A model generated the notes under the pieces. It ran no database searches. It saw nothing but the letters and a program-made list of their open reading frames with translations, and had not been told where the DNA came from. A program made the position numbers and the translations under genes. A DNA stretch of 5,071 nucleotides from Candidatus Elarobacter sp. (GTDB lineage: Bacteria > Vulcanimicrobiota > Vulcanimicrobiia > Vulcanimicrobiales > Vulcanimicrobiaceae), in contig JASLGJ010000239.1 of assembly GCA_030150085.1 (NCBI GenBank), positions 1-5,071 of the forward strand, given 5' to 3'. Position 1 is the first letter of the stretch. Each line of letters starts with the position of its first letter. Positions 1 through 5,071 of this stretch are shown here, piece after piece.

Positions 1-704
1 GTGACGTAACGGTTGTAGATGAGTCCCGCGTCAAGCGCATAGTTCGCTGCGCTCCACCCGCCAAGATAGCTGTGGCCGGCTTCCTTTCTCTTGTCGCCAT
101 CCGGATAGAACTGGTTGAGGAGATTGCCCGCATTGCACTGCGTTGACACATGCGCCTGCTCGAAGGCAACGCTAGTCTGCGTAGAATCGTAATAGGGGAC
201 GGTGAAAATTCGGCGGTACGGCCCAGTCCCCGAATCAGGTGTGTTCTTGCCGGTGTAGTTTTGGGGGATGAGGTCCTTCGTGGTTCTGCCCGATGCTCCG
301 GCCGCCCTCATTGGTGACGCCTCGAAAAGCTTAGTCGCGGTTACCGCTCTTAGGCTATCGTGCAGATCTCGTCGGTTGTAATAAATCTTACCGGTTGGAC
401 CGTCGATCACGGCGACGTCGTACAGTGCAGGGACGTCTTTTGCGGGGAGACGGTCATCGGCCGAGACCCGAACCCCGCGCAGGGCGCGCTGAACGATTGT
501 GCGTTCGTTGCTGTCCAAGCCGGGCTCGACGATTGCGTTCGCGCGCGCGTCGTCCATACGAATCGCAAGGTCTCCGTGCGAAGCGGCTTGCACGCCCGTG
601 GCAGTACCGCTACTCGGAGGAATGACAGAATGGGAAGTCTGACTACATCCCACGACAGCGGCGAGCACAAGCGCCGCAAGGGGTACGATTTGCCGCGAAA
701 TCAC
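1..704 (-). CDS. Putative secreted lipoprotein of unknown function (3' end beyond the left window edge)
   Basis: An uninterrupted frame of 234 codons runs from a GTG at 704 off the left edge. I do not recognise the family. The first 20 residues form a bacterial lipoprotein signal peptide: Arg4, a hydrophobic run (about residues 6-18) and the lipobox V17-V18-G19-C20, so the mature protein should be lipid-anchored at Cys20 and face outside the cytoplasm. A Ser/Thr/Gly-rich linker follows to about residue 43. Further along are a DGPTGKIYYNR segment (101-111), a second Cys at 190 and a segment reading YLGGWSAANYALDAG (213-227). I chose GTG704 because GAGGTGAT lies 7 nt upstream; an in-frame GTG at 716 has no comparable site. 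It has its own promoter and is separated from the peptidase operon by a terminator. Its G+C is lower than that of the neighbouring operon, and it uses AT-richer codons such as AAA, AGA and CTA. The signal peptide is seen directly; any function is unknown. Confidence 0.8.
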   Translation of the reverse strand, partial: MISRQIVPLAALVLAAVVGCSQTSHSVIPPSSGTATGVQAASHGDLAIRMDDARANAIVEPGLDSNERTIVQRALRGVRVSADDRLPAKDVPALYDVAVIDGPTGKIYYNRRDLHDSLRAVTATKLFEASPMRAAGASGRTTKDLIPQNYTGKNTPDSGTGPYRRIFTVPYYDSTQTSVAFEQAHVSTQCNAGNLLNQFYPDGDKRKEAGHSYLGGWSAANYALDAGLIYNRYV

Positions 705-711
705 GTTCTCT

Positions 712-719
712 ATCACCTC
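712..719 (-). promoter_or_regulatory. Strong Shine-Dalgarno site for the lipoprotein GTG start
   Basis: On the minus strand the sequence is GAGGTGAT, followed by 7 nt and then GTG at 704. This matches eight consecutive bases of the anti-Shine-Dalgarno complement AGGAGGTGAT. It decides the start in favour of GTG704 over the in-frame GTG at 716, which lies inside this site. The strong pairing may compensate for the non-ATG start (inference). Confidence 0.8.
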
Positions 720-775
720 GTACCGTCACGAAAACACGATGCGCATAGGTGAAGGCAAACGACTGTAACCCGTCC

Positions 776-804
776 ATCATACGGGAAGCGCACCAGTTCG
801 TAAA
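776..804 (-). promoter_or_regulatory. Predicted sigma70-type promoter for the lipoprotein gene
   Basis: On the minus strand there is a -35-like TTTACG (799-804), a 17-bp spacer and a -10-like TATGAT (776-781, five of six bases matching TATAAT). The expected transcription start is near 769, giving a leader of roughly 65 nt before GTG704. The region is less GC-rich than the rest of the window, as expected for a promoter. The call rests on the consensus match only. Sigma preference in this organism is unknown. Confidence 0.55.
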
Positions 805-829
805 CGAGACGGAGACTTGCAGTGGAGCG

Positions 830-858
830 ACAATAGCGTGCTTAGAGAACGCTATTGT
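830..858. repeat. Perfect 10-bp inverted repeat with 9-nt spacer (operator or terminator candidate)
   Basis: ACAATAGCGT at 830-839 is followed after 9 nt by its exact reverse complement ACGCTATTGT at 849-858. It lies in the intergenic region, roughly 60-90 bp upstream of the predicted start of lipoprotein transcription. It could be an operator for a dimeric regulator. On the plus strand it is followed by a loosely T-rich stretch (GCTTTAATCTTT), so it could also terminate transcription arriving on the plus strand. However, no plus-strand gene is visible upstream. The repeat is certain; its role is not. Confidence 0.6.
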
Positions 859-907
859 GCTTTAATCTTTCGGGTGCCCTTTCATAGCTACCTGCGCTTG
901 CATGGCG

Positions 908-950
908 AAAAACGCAAAAGAAGACGGCGCTGGAGTCACGCCGCCTTCTT
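908..950 (-). terminator. Rho-independent terminator of the cinA-peptidase operon
   Basis: About 21 nt after the peptidase stop, the minus strand forms a 12-bp stem (939-950 with 918-929, one A-C mismatch) around a 9-nt loop. It is followed by an interrupted T-tract reading TTTTGCGTTTTT. The GC-rich stem core and trailing T-run in the minus-strand direction are the classical intrinsic terminator arrangement. It separates the operon to its right from the lipoprotein gene to its left. The plus strand has no T-run after the stem, so it is not predicted to work in that direction. Confidence 0.85.
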
Positions 951-971
951 ATGAAGGTTTCGATCAGTCTG

Positions 972-3236
972 CTACGGCAGCGTGTAGCTGCCGGTCACCA
1001 GCTGGAGCTTGATCGTGCCGATCGCGCAGCGCGCGGTCGCCGTGCAGGTCGAAGTCGAGGTGCCGACCGCGTCGCCGGCGTCGATCACGCCGTTGCCGTT
1101 GGCGTCGTACCACACGCCGACCTTGTAGCCGCTGGGCGCGTCGGCCGGGCGGACGTCGGCGATGCGGAACGTGCCGCTGGTCGGGTCGACCGGGACGCCG
1201 ACCGGGAAGTCGTAGTCCAGGATCGTGGGCCGGTTCGAGCCGCTGTTGGCGTACGCGAAGGCGATCGTCTGGCCAGCGGCGTGCGCGGTTGGCTGCGGGC
1301 CGGAGTACGCGCCGGTGTCCTTGACCAGCGCCGCGACCGCGCGGTAGGCGTTGAGCCGGCCGTGGCCCTGGTTGGGGTCGTTGATGTTGTCGGCCGTGCT
1401 CTCGAGCAGCTGCGCGACCTGGGCCGGGGTCAGGGTGCGATGCCCGCCGGCCGCGGCGTACAGCAGCGCGGCGGCGGCGCTGACCTGCGGCGTGGCCTGC
1501 GAGGTGCCGTTGAACAGCGCGGTGCAGTTGGTCGGCGTCTGCGGCAGCGTGCCGCGGCCGTACGAGCACGGCTGGTTGGCGACGGTCGAGTAGTAGCCCC
1601 AGATCCAGTGCAGCAGGTCGGGATCGGGATCGCCGTTGGCCTGATCCGGTCCGGCCGCGCCGCCCGGCGCGACCAGGCTCAGGCCGTTGCCGCTCTGCGA
1701 GTAACTCGTCACCGACTCGGTCGCGGTGGCGTAATTGCCGGTGTTGTTGTCGTTGAGCTGCGACGCGCCGACCGAGATCACGCCCGGGTACGCGGCCGGG
1801 TAGTCGAGGTTGCCGTGCGCGTAGCCGTCGCCGTTGGGGTCCAGCCCGTCGCGGTTGTTGCCGGCCGCGGCGACGACCGTCACCCCGGCCGCCATCGCGG
1901 CTTGGATCGCCTCGTACTCGCCCTGGTCGTAGCCTTCGCTGGCATTGGGATCGCTGTTGCCGTTGAAGCTGGCCTCGGCGCCCAGGCTCAGGTTGATCAC
2001 GTCGGCACCGTGCGAGACGGCGTCGCCGATCGCGATCGCCTCGTCGGAGGGCGACGCGAACCCGGTCGAGGGGTCGAAGATGCTGATCGCGATCAGCTTG
2101 GCGTTGTAGCCGCCGCCGGCGAAACCGAGGCTGTTATTGGTCGCCGCGGCCGCGATGCCGGCCACGTTGGTGCCGTGGCCGTCCTTGTCGACCTCGCTGG
2201 AGCTGGTCTTGCCGTTGAGCACGCCTTCTGAGAACGTCACCTGCGAGGAGAGGTCGCTGTTGGTCAGGTCGACGCCGGTGTCGATCACCGCGATCGTCGC
2301 GCTCGCGCCGTTGGTGTACGACCAGGCGTACGGGAAGCCGTCGGCCATCAGGTACCACTGGTCGGGCAGCTTGAAGTGCGGGTCGTTGGCGCTGGTCGCG
2401 GCGCGCGCGAGCGCGTAGCGCTTGTGCACCGGATACACCGCGGCGACGTCGGCGCGGGCCTGCAGCGTGCGGGTGAAGTCCGCCGCCGTCGTGCCGGCCG
2501 GCACGCGCACCACGCTCAGCGGGTCGGCGTTGGTGGTCGGCAGCTCGCGCCCGGCGGCGCGCAGCGCGCCGATCGTGTCGGCCACCGTGCGGCCGCTCTG
2601 GCGCAGCGCGGAGGCGCGGAAGCGCACGTAGACGCGGTCGCTCAGGACCTGCGCGGCGGCGGAGCGCTGCGGGCGGCGGTGCACCTCGCCCGCCAGGCTC
2701 GGGCGCAGCGAGGACGCACTGGCGAGCACGCCGCGGCGCAGGGCCTGCAGCTGCGTGGCGTCGACGGTGCCGCTCGAGTCGGCGTTGCGGTTGTAGTAGA
2801 CCTGGTGCGGGCCGTCGTGGATCTGCTGCACGGTGACGGTGAACGGCGAGCCCAGCGCCGAGGCGAACTGGTACTGCAGGTTCGTCGACGAGTCGGGCAG
2901 CGTGTCGTTGGCCGGCGTGGTCAGCGCGGTGTTGTAGGCGGTGCTCTGACCGCTCGGGTCGACCCGCTGCACGACGACGCCCGCCGGGTCGGAGCTGAGC
3001 GCGTACACGCTGGTGCAGCCCGTCGCGGCCGAACCGTGCGGGCAGACCCCGCCGCCGTGGCCGCCGCCGCTGGACGCGAAACCGAGCGGGCTGACCGACT
3101 CGACCCCCGGGTTGGTGGTGGGCGCGGGGGTCGGAACGGGACTGCTGCTGCCCCCTCCGCCGCCGCCGCAAGCGGCAAGGAGAGCTGCCGCCAGGACGGC
3201 AAGGGTACGCGGGATGAGGCGGTGGATCATGCGCAT
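972..3236 (-). CDS. Subtilisin-like (S8) serine peptidase, predicted lipoprotein, 754 aa
   Basis: Predicted lipid-anchored extracytoplasmic endopeptidase of the subtilase family. Residues 1-22 are a signal peptide with lipobox L20-A-A-C23, followed by a Gly/Ser/Pro/Thr linker (24-43). Residues about 75-185 are an unassigned region with an EF-hand-like loop (151-162). Residues about 201-276 look like an inhibitor_I9-type propeptide. The catalytic domain (about 285-640) carries Asp319 in AVIDTGVD, His354 in DGHGTNVAG, oxyanion-hole Asn460 in AAAGNN and Ser579 in NGTSQATP. A C-terminal extension (about 641-754) ends with a canonical EF-hand-like loop (711-722). Apart from the lipidated Cys23, six cysteines fall in three close pairs (65/74, 557/571, 731/737), suggesting local disulfides. 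An unusual point is that the residue after the catalytic Ser is Gln instead of the usual Met, and PHVAG reads PQVSA. ATG3236 has AGGA 4 nt upstream; ATG3230 is a possible alternative. The gene starts 6 bp after the cinA-like gene stop and is followed by a terminator. The family call is secure; the substrate is unknown. Confidence 0.95.
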   Translation of the reverse strand: MRMIHRLIPRTLAVLAAALLAACGGGGGGSSSPVPTPAPTTNPGVESVSPLGFASSGGGHGGGVCPHGSAATGCTSVYALSSDPAGVVVQRVDPSGQSTAYNTALTTPANDTLPDSSTNLQYQFASALGSPFTVTVQQIHDGPHQVYYNRNADSSGTVDATQLQALRRGVLASASSLRPSLAGEVHRRPQRSAAAQVLSDRVYVRFRASALRQSGRTVADTIGALRAAGRELPTTNADPLSVVRVPAGTTAADFTRTLQARADVAAVYPVHKRYALARAATSANDPHFKLPDQWYLMADGFPYAWSYTNGASATIAVIDTGVDLTNSDLSSQVTFSEGVLNGKTSSSEVDKDGHGTNVAGIAAAATNNSLGFAGGGYNAKLIAISIFDPSTGFASPSDEAIAIGDAVSHGADVINLSLGAEASFNGNSDPNASEGYDQGEYEAIQAAMAAGVTVVAAAGNNRDGLDPNGDGYAHGNLDYPAAYPGVISVGASQLNDNNTGNYATATESVTSYSQSGNGLSLVAPGGAAGPDQANGDPDPDLLHWIWGYYSTVANQPCSYGRGTLPQTPTNCTALFNGTSQATPQVSAAAALLYAAAGGHRTLTPAQVAQLLESTADNINDPNQGHGRLNAYRAVAALVKDTGAYSGPQPTAHAAGQTIAFAYANSGSNRPTILDYDFPVGVPVDPTSGTFRIADVRPADAPSGYKVGVWYDANGNGVIDAGDAVGTSTSTCTATARCAIGTIKLQLVTGSYTLP

Positions 3237-3240
3237 CGCT

Positions 3241-3244
3241 TCCT
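3241..3244 (-). promoter_or_regulatory. Shine-Dalgarno core of the peptidase overlapping the cinA stop codon
   Basis: The minus strand reads TAGGA-AGCG-ATG. The TAG is the stop codon of the upstream cinA-like gene, and AGGA is a short ribosome-binding core 4 nt before ATG3236 (10 nt before the alternative ATG3230). Ribosomes finishing cinA would cover this site, so translational coupling is likely (inference). There is no room for a promoter between the genes. Confidence 0.55.
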
Positions 3245-4514
3245 AGGGGGCGGTTGAGGCGTGAGCGTCGCGTTCGAGGTGGCGCCAGATCAGACCAAGC
3301 GCCGCCACGGTCGCGCGATCACGAATGTCCGCACGGTTTCCTGGGAACGTGAGCCGCCTGGTCTCCGTCTCACCAGATTGCAAGGCGAGCGCGAACCACA
3401 CCAAACCGACGGGTTTCTCCGCCGTTCCACCAGCGGGCCCGGCGATCCCGGTCGTCGCGATCGCGAGATCCCCGCCCAGCCGCTCGCGCGCGCCGCGCGC
3501 CATCGCGGCCGCCGTCTCCTCGCTCACCGCGCCGAAACGGTCGAGCGTCTCCTGCGGCACGCCGAGCTGGCCGACCTTGAGCGCGTTGTCGTAGGCCACG
3601 ATCCCGCCCCGGTAGGCCGCCGACGCGCCCGCGACGCTGACGATCGCGTCGGCGATTTGCCCGCCGGTGCACGACTCGGCCGTCACCAGCCACGCGCCGC
3701 GGCGGCGCAGCTCGGCCACGATCGCGCCCGGCAGCGTCGTCTCGTCGTCGCCGAAGTAGCCGCTGCCGATGCGCGCGCGCAGCTCGGCGGCGACCGGCTC
3801 GATCAGCGCCTCCGCCTGCGCGCGGCCGCTCGCTTTCGCCATCACCTTCACGTCGACTTTGCCGCCGTGCGCGAGCATCGCGATCTTGGGGTTCTCGAGC
3901 GTGCGGAACAGGTCTTCGACCTTCTGGTCGAGCTGCGACTCGCCGATTCCGACGGTGTGCAGGGTGCGGGTGTAGATCGCCTCGCGCAGGCCGTACGCGC
4001 GCACCAGCCAGGGCACGAGCTTCTCCGCGAGCATCGGCTTCATCTCGCGCGGCACGCCGGGCATGCAGGCCACGAACTTGCCGTCGGCGCGCAGCGCGAC
4101 GAAGCCCGGCGCGGTGCCGTGCGGGTTGTCGAGCACCACGCAGCCTTCGGGCAGGTAGGCCTGGCGGCGGTTGTTGTCGGTCATCGGGCGGCCGAACTGG
4201 CGGAAGCGCTCCTCGATCGCGCGCAGCGAGGGCTCGTGCAGCACGAGCTTCGCACCGACCGCGCGCGCCACCGCGTCCTTGGTCAGGTCGTCGACGGTCG
4301 GGCCCAGGCCGCCGGTCGTCACCGCGCCGTCGGCGCGCGCCAGCACGTCCTCGAGCATCGCCGCGAGCCGCTCGGCGTTGTCGCCCACGGAGTGCTTGGC
4401 GAACACGTCGACCCCGTGGTCGGCCAGGACGCGCGCCACGTGGACGCTGTTGGTGTCGACGAGCTGGCCGAGCAGAATCTCGGTCCCGATCGTGACGATC
4501 TCGACGGAGGCCAT
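3243..4514 (-). CDS. cinA: CinA family protein: molybdopterin-binding-like domain plus C-terminal NMN deamidase domain, 423 aa
   Basis: Two-domain CinA of normal full length. The N-terminal domain (residues about 3-170) is the MoCF/COG1058 fold, with IVTIGTEILLGQ (6-17), VDTNS (19-23) and TGGLGPTVDDLTKDA (67-81); in characterised members this domain has ADP-ribose pyrophosphatase activity. A middle linker domain (about 175-260) ends in the typical GDDETT. The C-terminal PncC-type domain (about 261-415) carries TAESCTGG (278-285), GGIVAYDNALK (303-313), VSEETA (330-335) and TGIAGPAGGT (355-364). In this family it converts nicotinamide mononucleotide to nicotinate mononucleotide and ammonia in the cytoplasm, feeding NAD salvage. 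Ser281 and Lys313 occupy conserved active-site-like positions. The start at ATG4514 is fixed by homology, since MASVEIVTIG is the normal family N-terminus. The frame stays open upstream, but that part overlaps the neighbouring peptidase. Only a weak GGAAG lies 9 nt before the ATG. The historic 'competence-induced' name does not show competence here. It sits between two S8 peptidase genes, 41 bp after one and 6 bp before the other. Confidence 0.95.
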   Translation of the reverse strand: MASVEIVTIGTEILLGQLVDTNSVHVARVLADHGVDVFAKHSVGDNAERLAAMLEDVLARADGAVTTGGLGPTVDDLTKDAVARAVGAKLVLHEPSLRAIEERFRQFGRPMTDNNRRQAYLPEGCVVLDNPHGTAPGFVALRADGKFVACMPGVPREMKPMLAEKLVPWLVRAYGLREAIYTRTLHTVGIGESQLDQKVEDLFRTLENPKIAMLAHGGKVDVKVMAKASGRAQAEALIEPVAAELRARIGSGYFGDDETTLPGAIVAELRRRGAWLVTAESCTGGQIADAIVSVAGASAAYRGGIVAYDNALKVGQLGVPQETLDRFGAVSEETAAAMARGARERLGGDLAIATTGIAGPAGGTAEKPVGLVWFALALQSGETETRRLTFPGNRADIRDRATVAALGLIWRHLERDAHASTAP

Positions 4515-4555
4515 GCGCGACGGCTTCCCGCCGCGCCCGGCGAACTCCCCGAAGG

Positions 4556-5071
4556 CTACAGCGGCGGGCTGGGGTCGCCGACCGCCTTGGCCATCGCGCG
4601 GTAGACGTTCAGACGGCCGCAGCCCTCGTGCGGGTCGGCGATGTCGTCGGCGCTCGTGCACAGCAGCGTCTTCATCGCGGCCGGGCTCTGGTAGGCGCGG
4701 TTGACGGCCAGGATCAGCGCCGCCGCGCCGGCGACGTGCGGCGTCGCCATCGACGTGCCGGCGATCTCGGTCCGGCAGTCGACCCGTGCGGCCGTCTGGG
4801 TGCTGTTCGGGTAGTCGTCGGTGCACGCGCCCGCGAAGTTGGCGTCGAACGGCTGCGAGGTCCAGATGTGCTCGACCCAGTGCAGGTCGTCGTCGTCGCT
4901 GCCGGAGACCGGATCGCCGCCCGGCGCGACGATGCCCCACGCCGACGCGCTCTTGGGGGCGGCCGCGGGCGAGCCCCAGTCGGAGTACGACGCGACGTAC
5001 TCGACCGGCGCCGACGCGGAGCCGACCGACGACGTGCCGTTGGGCTGGCCGTCGCCCAGCGCCGACGCGCC
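4556..5071 (-). CDS. Subtilisin-like (S8) serine peptidase, C-terminal 171 residues (5' end beyond the right window edge)
   Basis: The frame is open from the right edge to TAG at 4556-4558 and gives the last 171 residues of a subtilase. The catalytic Ser is Ser107 of this fragment, in the textbook motif AGTSMATPHVAGAAAL. The catalytic Asp, His and probably the oxyanion Asn lie outside the window. Upstream are VASYSDWGS (26-34), IVAPGGDP (47-54), a four-Asp run ending in LHW (59-65) and two cysteines (83, 99) that probably form a disulfide just before the Ser loop. The end of the catalytic domain (DPHEGCGRLNVYRAM) closely resembles DPNQGHGRLNAYRAV of the other peptidase, so the two are paralogs. 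This one stops right after the catalytic domain and lacks the C-terminal extension of its partner. It lies 41 bp upstream of cinA in the same direction, so it is probably the first of the three visible operon genes. Whether it also has a lipoprotein signal cannot be seen. Confidence 0.93.
   Translation of the reverse strand, partial: GASALGDGQPNGTSSVGSASAPVEYVASYSDWGSPAAAPKSASAWGIVAPGGDPVSGSDDDDLHWVEHIWTSQPFDANFAGACTDDYPNSTQTAARVDCRTEIAGTSMATPHVAGAAALILAVNRAYQSPAAMKTLLCTSADDIADPHEGCGRLNVYRAMAKAVGDPSPPL

Larger units (their letters stand above)
705..907. other. Intergenic region between the operon terminator and the lipoprotein gene
   Basis: I see no credible coding frame here. It contains the ribosome-binding site and promoter of the lipoprotein gene and the perfect inverted repeat. 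It is markedly less GC-rich than the genes to its right. Confidence 0.6.

Noticed and set aside
360..752. Plus-strand 130-codon open frame and an overlapping minus-strand 90-codon frame (407-679)
   Set aside because: Both overlap the lipoprotein gene in other frames. Neither has a recognisable signal, domain or ribosome site, whereas the minus-strand frame from GTG704 has all start signals.
951..2231. Long plus-strand frame of 426 codons opposite the peptidase
   Set aside because: Its product is an Arg/Ala/Val/Gly-rich low-complexity sequence typical of antisense frames in very GC-rich DNA, and it lies opposite a complete catalytic subtilase.
3157..3168. CCG triplet run as a phase-variable repeat
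   Set aside because: Only four units, in the Gly linker after the lipobox. Unit changes would stay in frame and only alter linker length.
3261..4604. Long plus-strand frame of 447 codons opposite cinA
   Set aside because: Arg/Ala/His-rich shadow frame caused by high GC at third positions; the minus strand has full-length conserved CinA motifs.
4556..4750. A separate 64-aa gene starting at ATG4750
   Set aside because: That ATG encodes the Met of GTSMATP; the frame continues open to the right edge with subtilase motifs, so it is the end of a larger gene.
4515..4940. In-frame upstream extension of cinA by 142 codons
   Set aside because: The added sequence is Arg-rich and overlaps the upstream peptidase coding region, while CinA proteins normally begin right at the EIVTIG motif, as with ATG4514.
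1..5071. Search for CRISPR arrays, tRNA/rRNA genes, insertion sequences and defence or biosynthetic systems
   Set aside because: No regularly spaced repeats, RNA-gene-like segments, transposase motifs or terminal inverted repeats with target duplications were visible; the genes present are peptidases, cinA and a lipoprotein.

Overview
The window is bacterial DNA with all four supported genes on the minus strand. Two parts differ in base composition. Positions from about 970 to the right edge are very GC-rich (one line counted inside the cinA-like gene was about 80% G+C). Positions 1 to about 960 are clearly lower (two lines counted were about 55-60%). Two gene products carry bacterial lipoprotein signals, so this is a bacterium with secretion and lipoprotein sorting, probably a high-GC one. 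The Gly-rich lipoprotein linker and secreted S8 peptidases occur in several high-GC phyla, including Pseudomonadota and Eremiobacterota/Vulcanimicrobiota-like lineages. I cannot assign a taxon from this window.

Layout from right to left, which is the direction of transcription. (1) 5071-4556: the 3' end of a subtilisin-like (S8) serine peptidase, containing the catalytic Ser motif; its start lies beyond the right edge. (2) 4514-3243: a complete cinA-type gene (423 aa), with an N-terminal molybdopterin-binding-like domain and a C-terminal NMN-deamidase domain. (3) 3236-972: a complete 754-aa S8 peptidase lipoprotein with lipobox, I9-type propeptide, Asp/His/Asn/Ser catalytic set and a C-terminal extension ending in an EF-hand-like loop. 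The gaps are 41 and 6 bp, and a rho-independent terminator lies just after the last stop (about 908-950), so these three look like one operon. (4) 705-907 is intergenic and holds a perfect 10-bp inverted repeat and a good sigma70-type promoter. (5) 704 to the left edge: the 5' part of an unrecognised lipoprotein gene starting with GTG behind a very strong Shine-Dalgarno sequence.

The two S8 peptidases are clearly paralogous in the region around the catalytic Ser. Both have a paired-Cys insertion and an acidic-LHW motif there. They flank a cinA gene whose known role (NMN recycling/pyridine nucleotide salvage) has no evident link to extracellular proteolysis. No CRISPR array, RNA gene, insertion sequence or defence system was found. 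The most interesting material is the paralogous peptidase pair around cinA and the short shared motif linking the left-hand lipoprotein to the peptidase N-terminal region.
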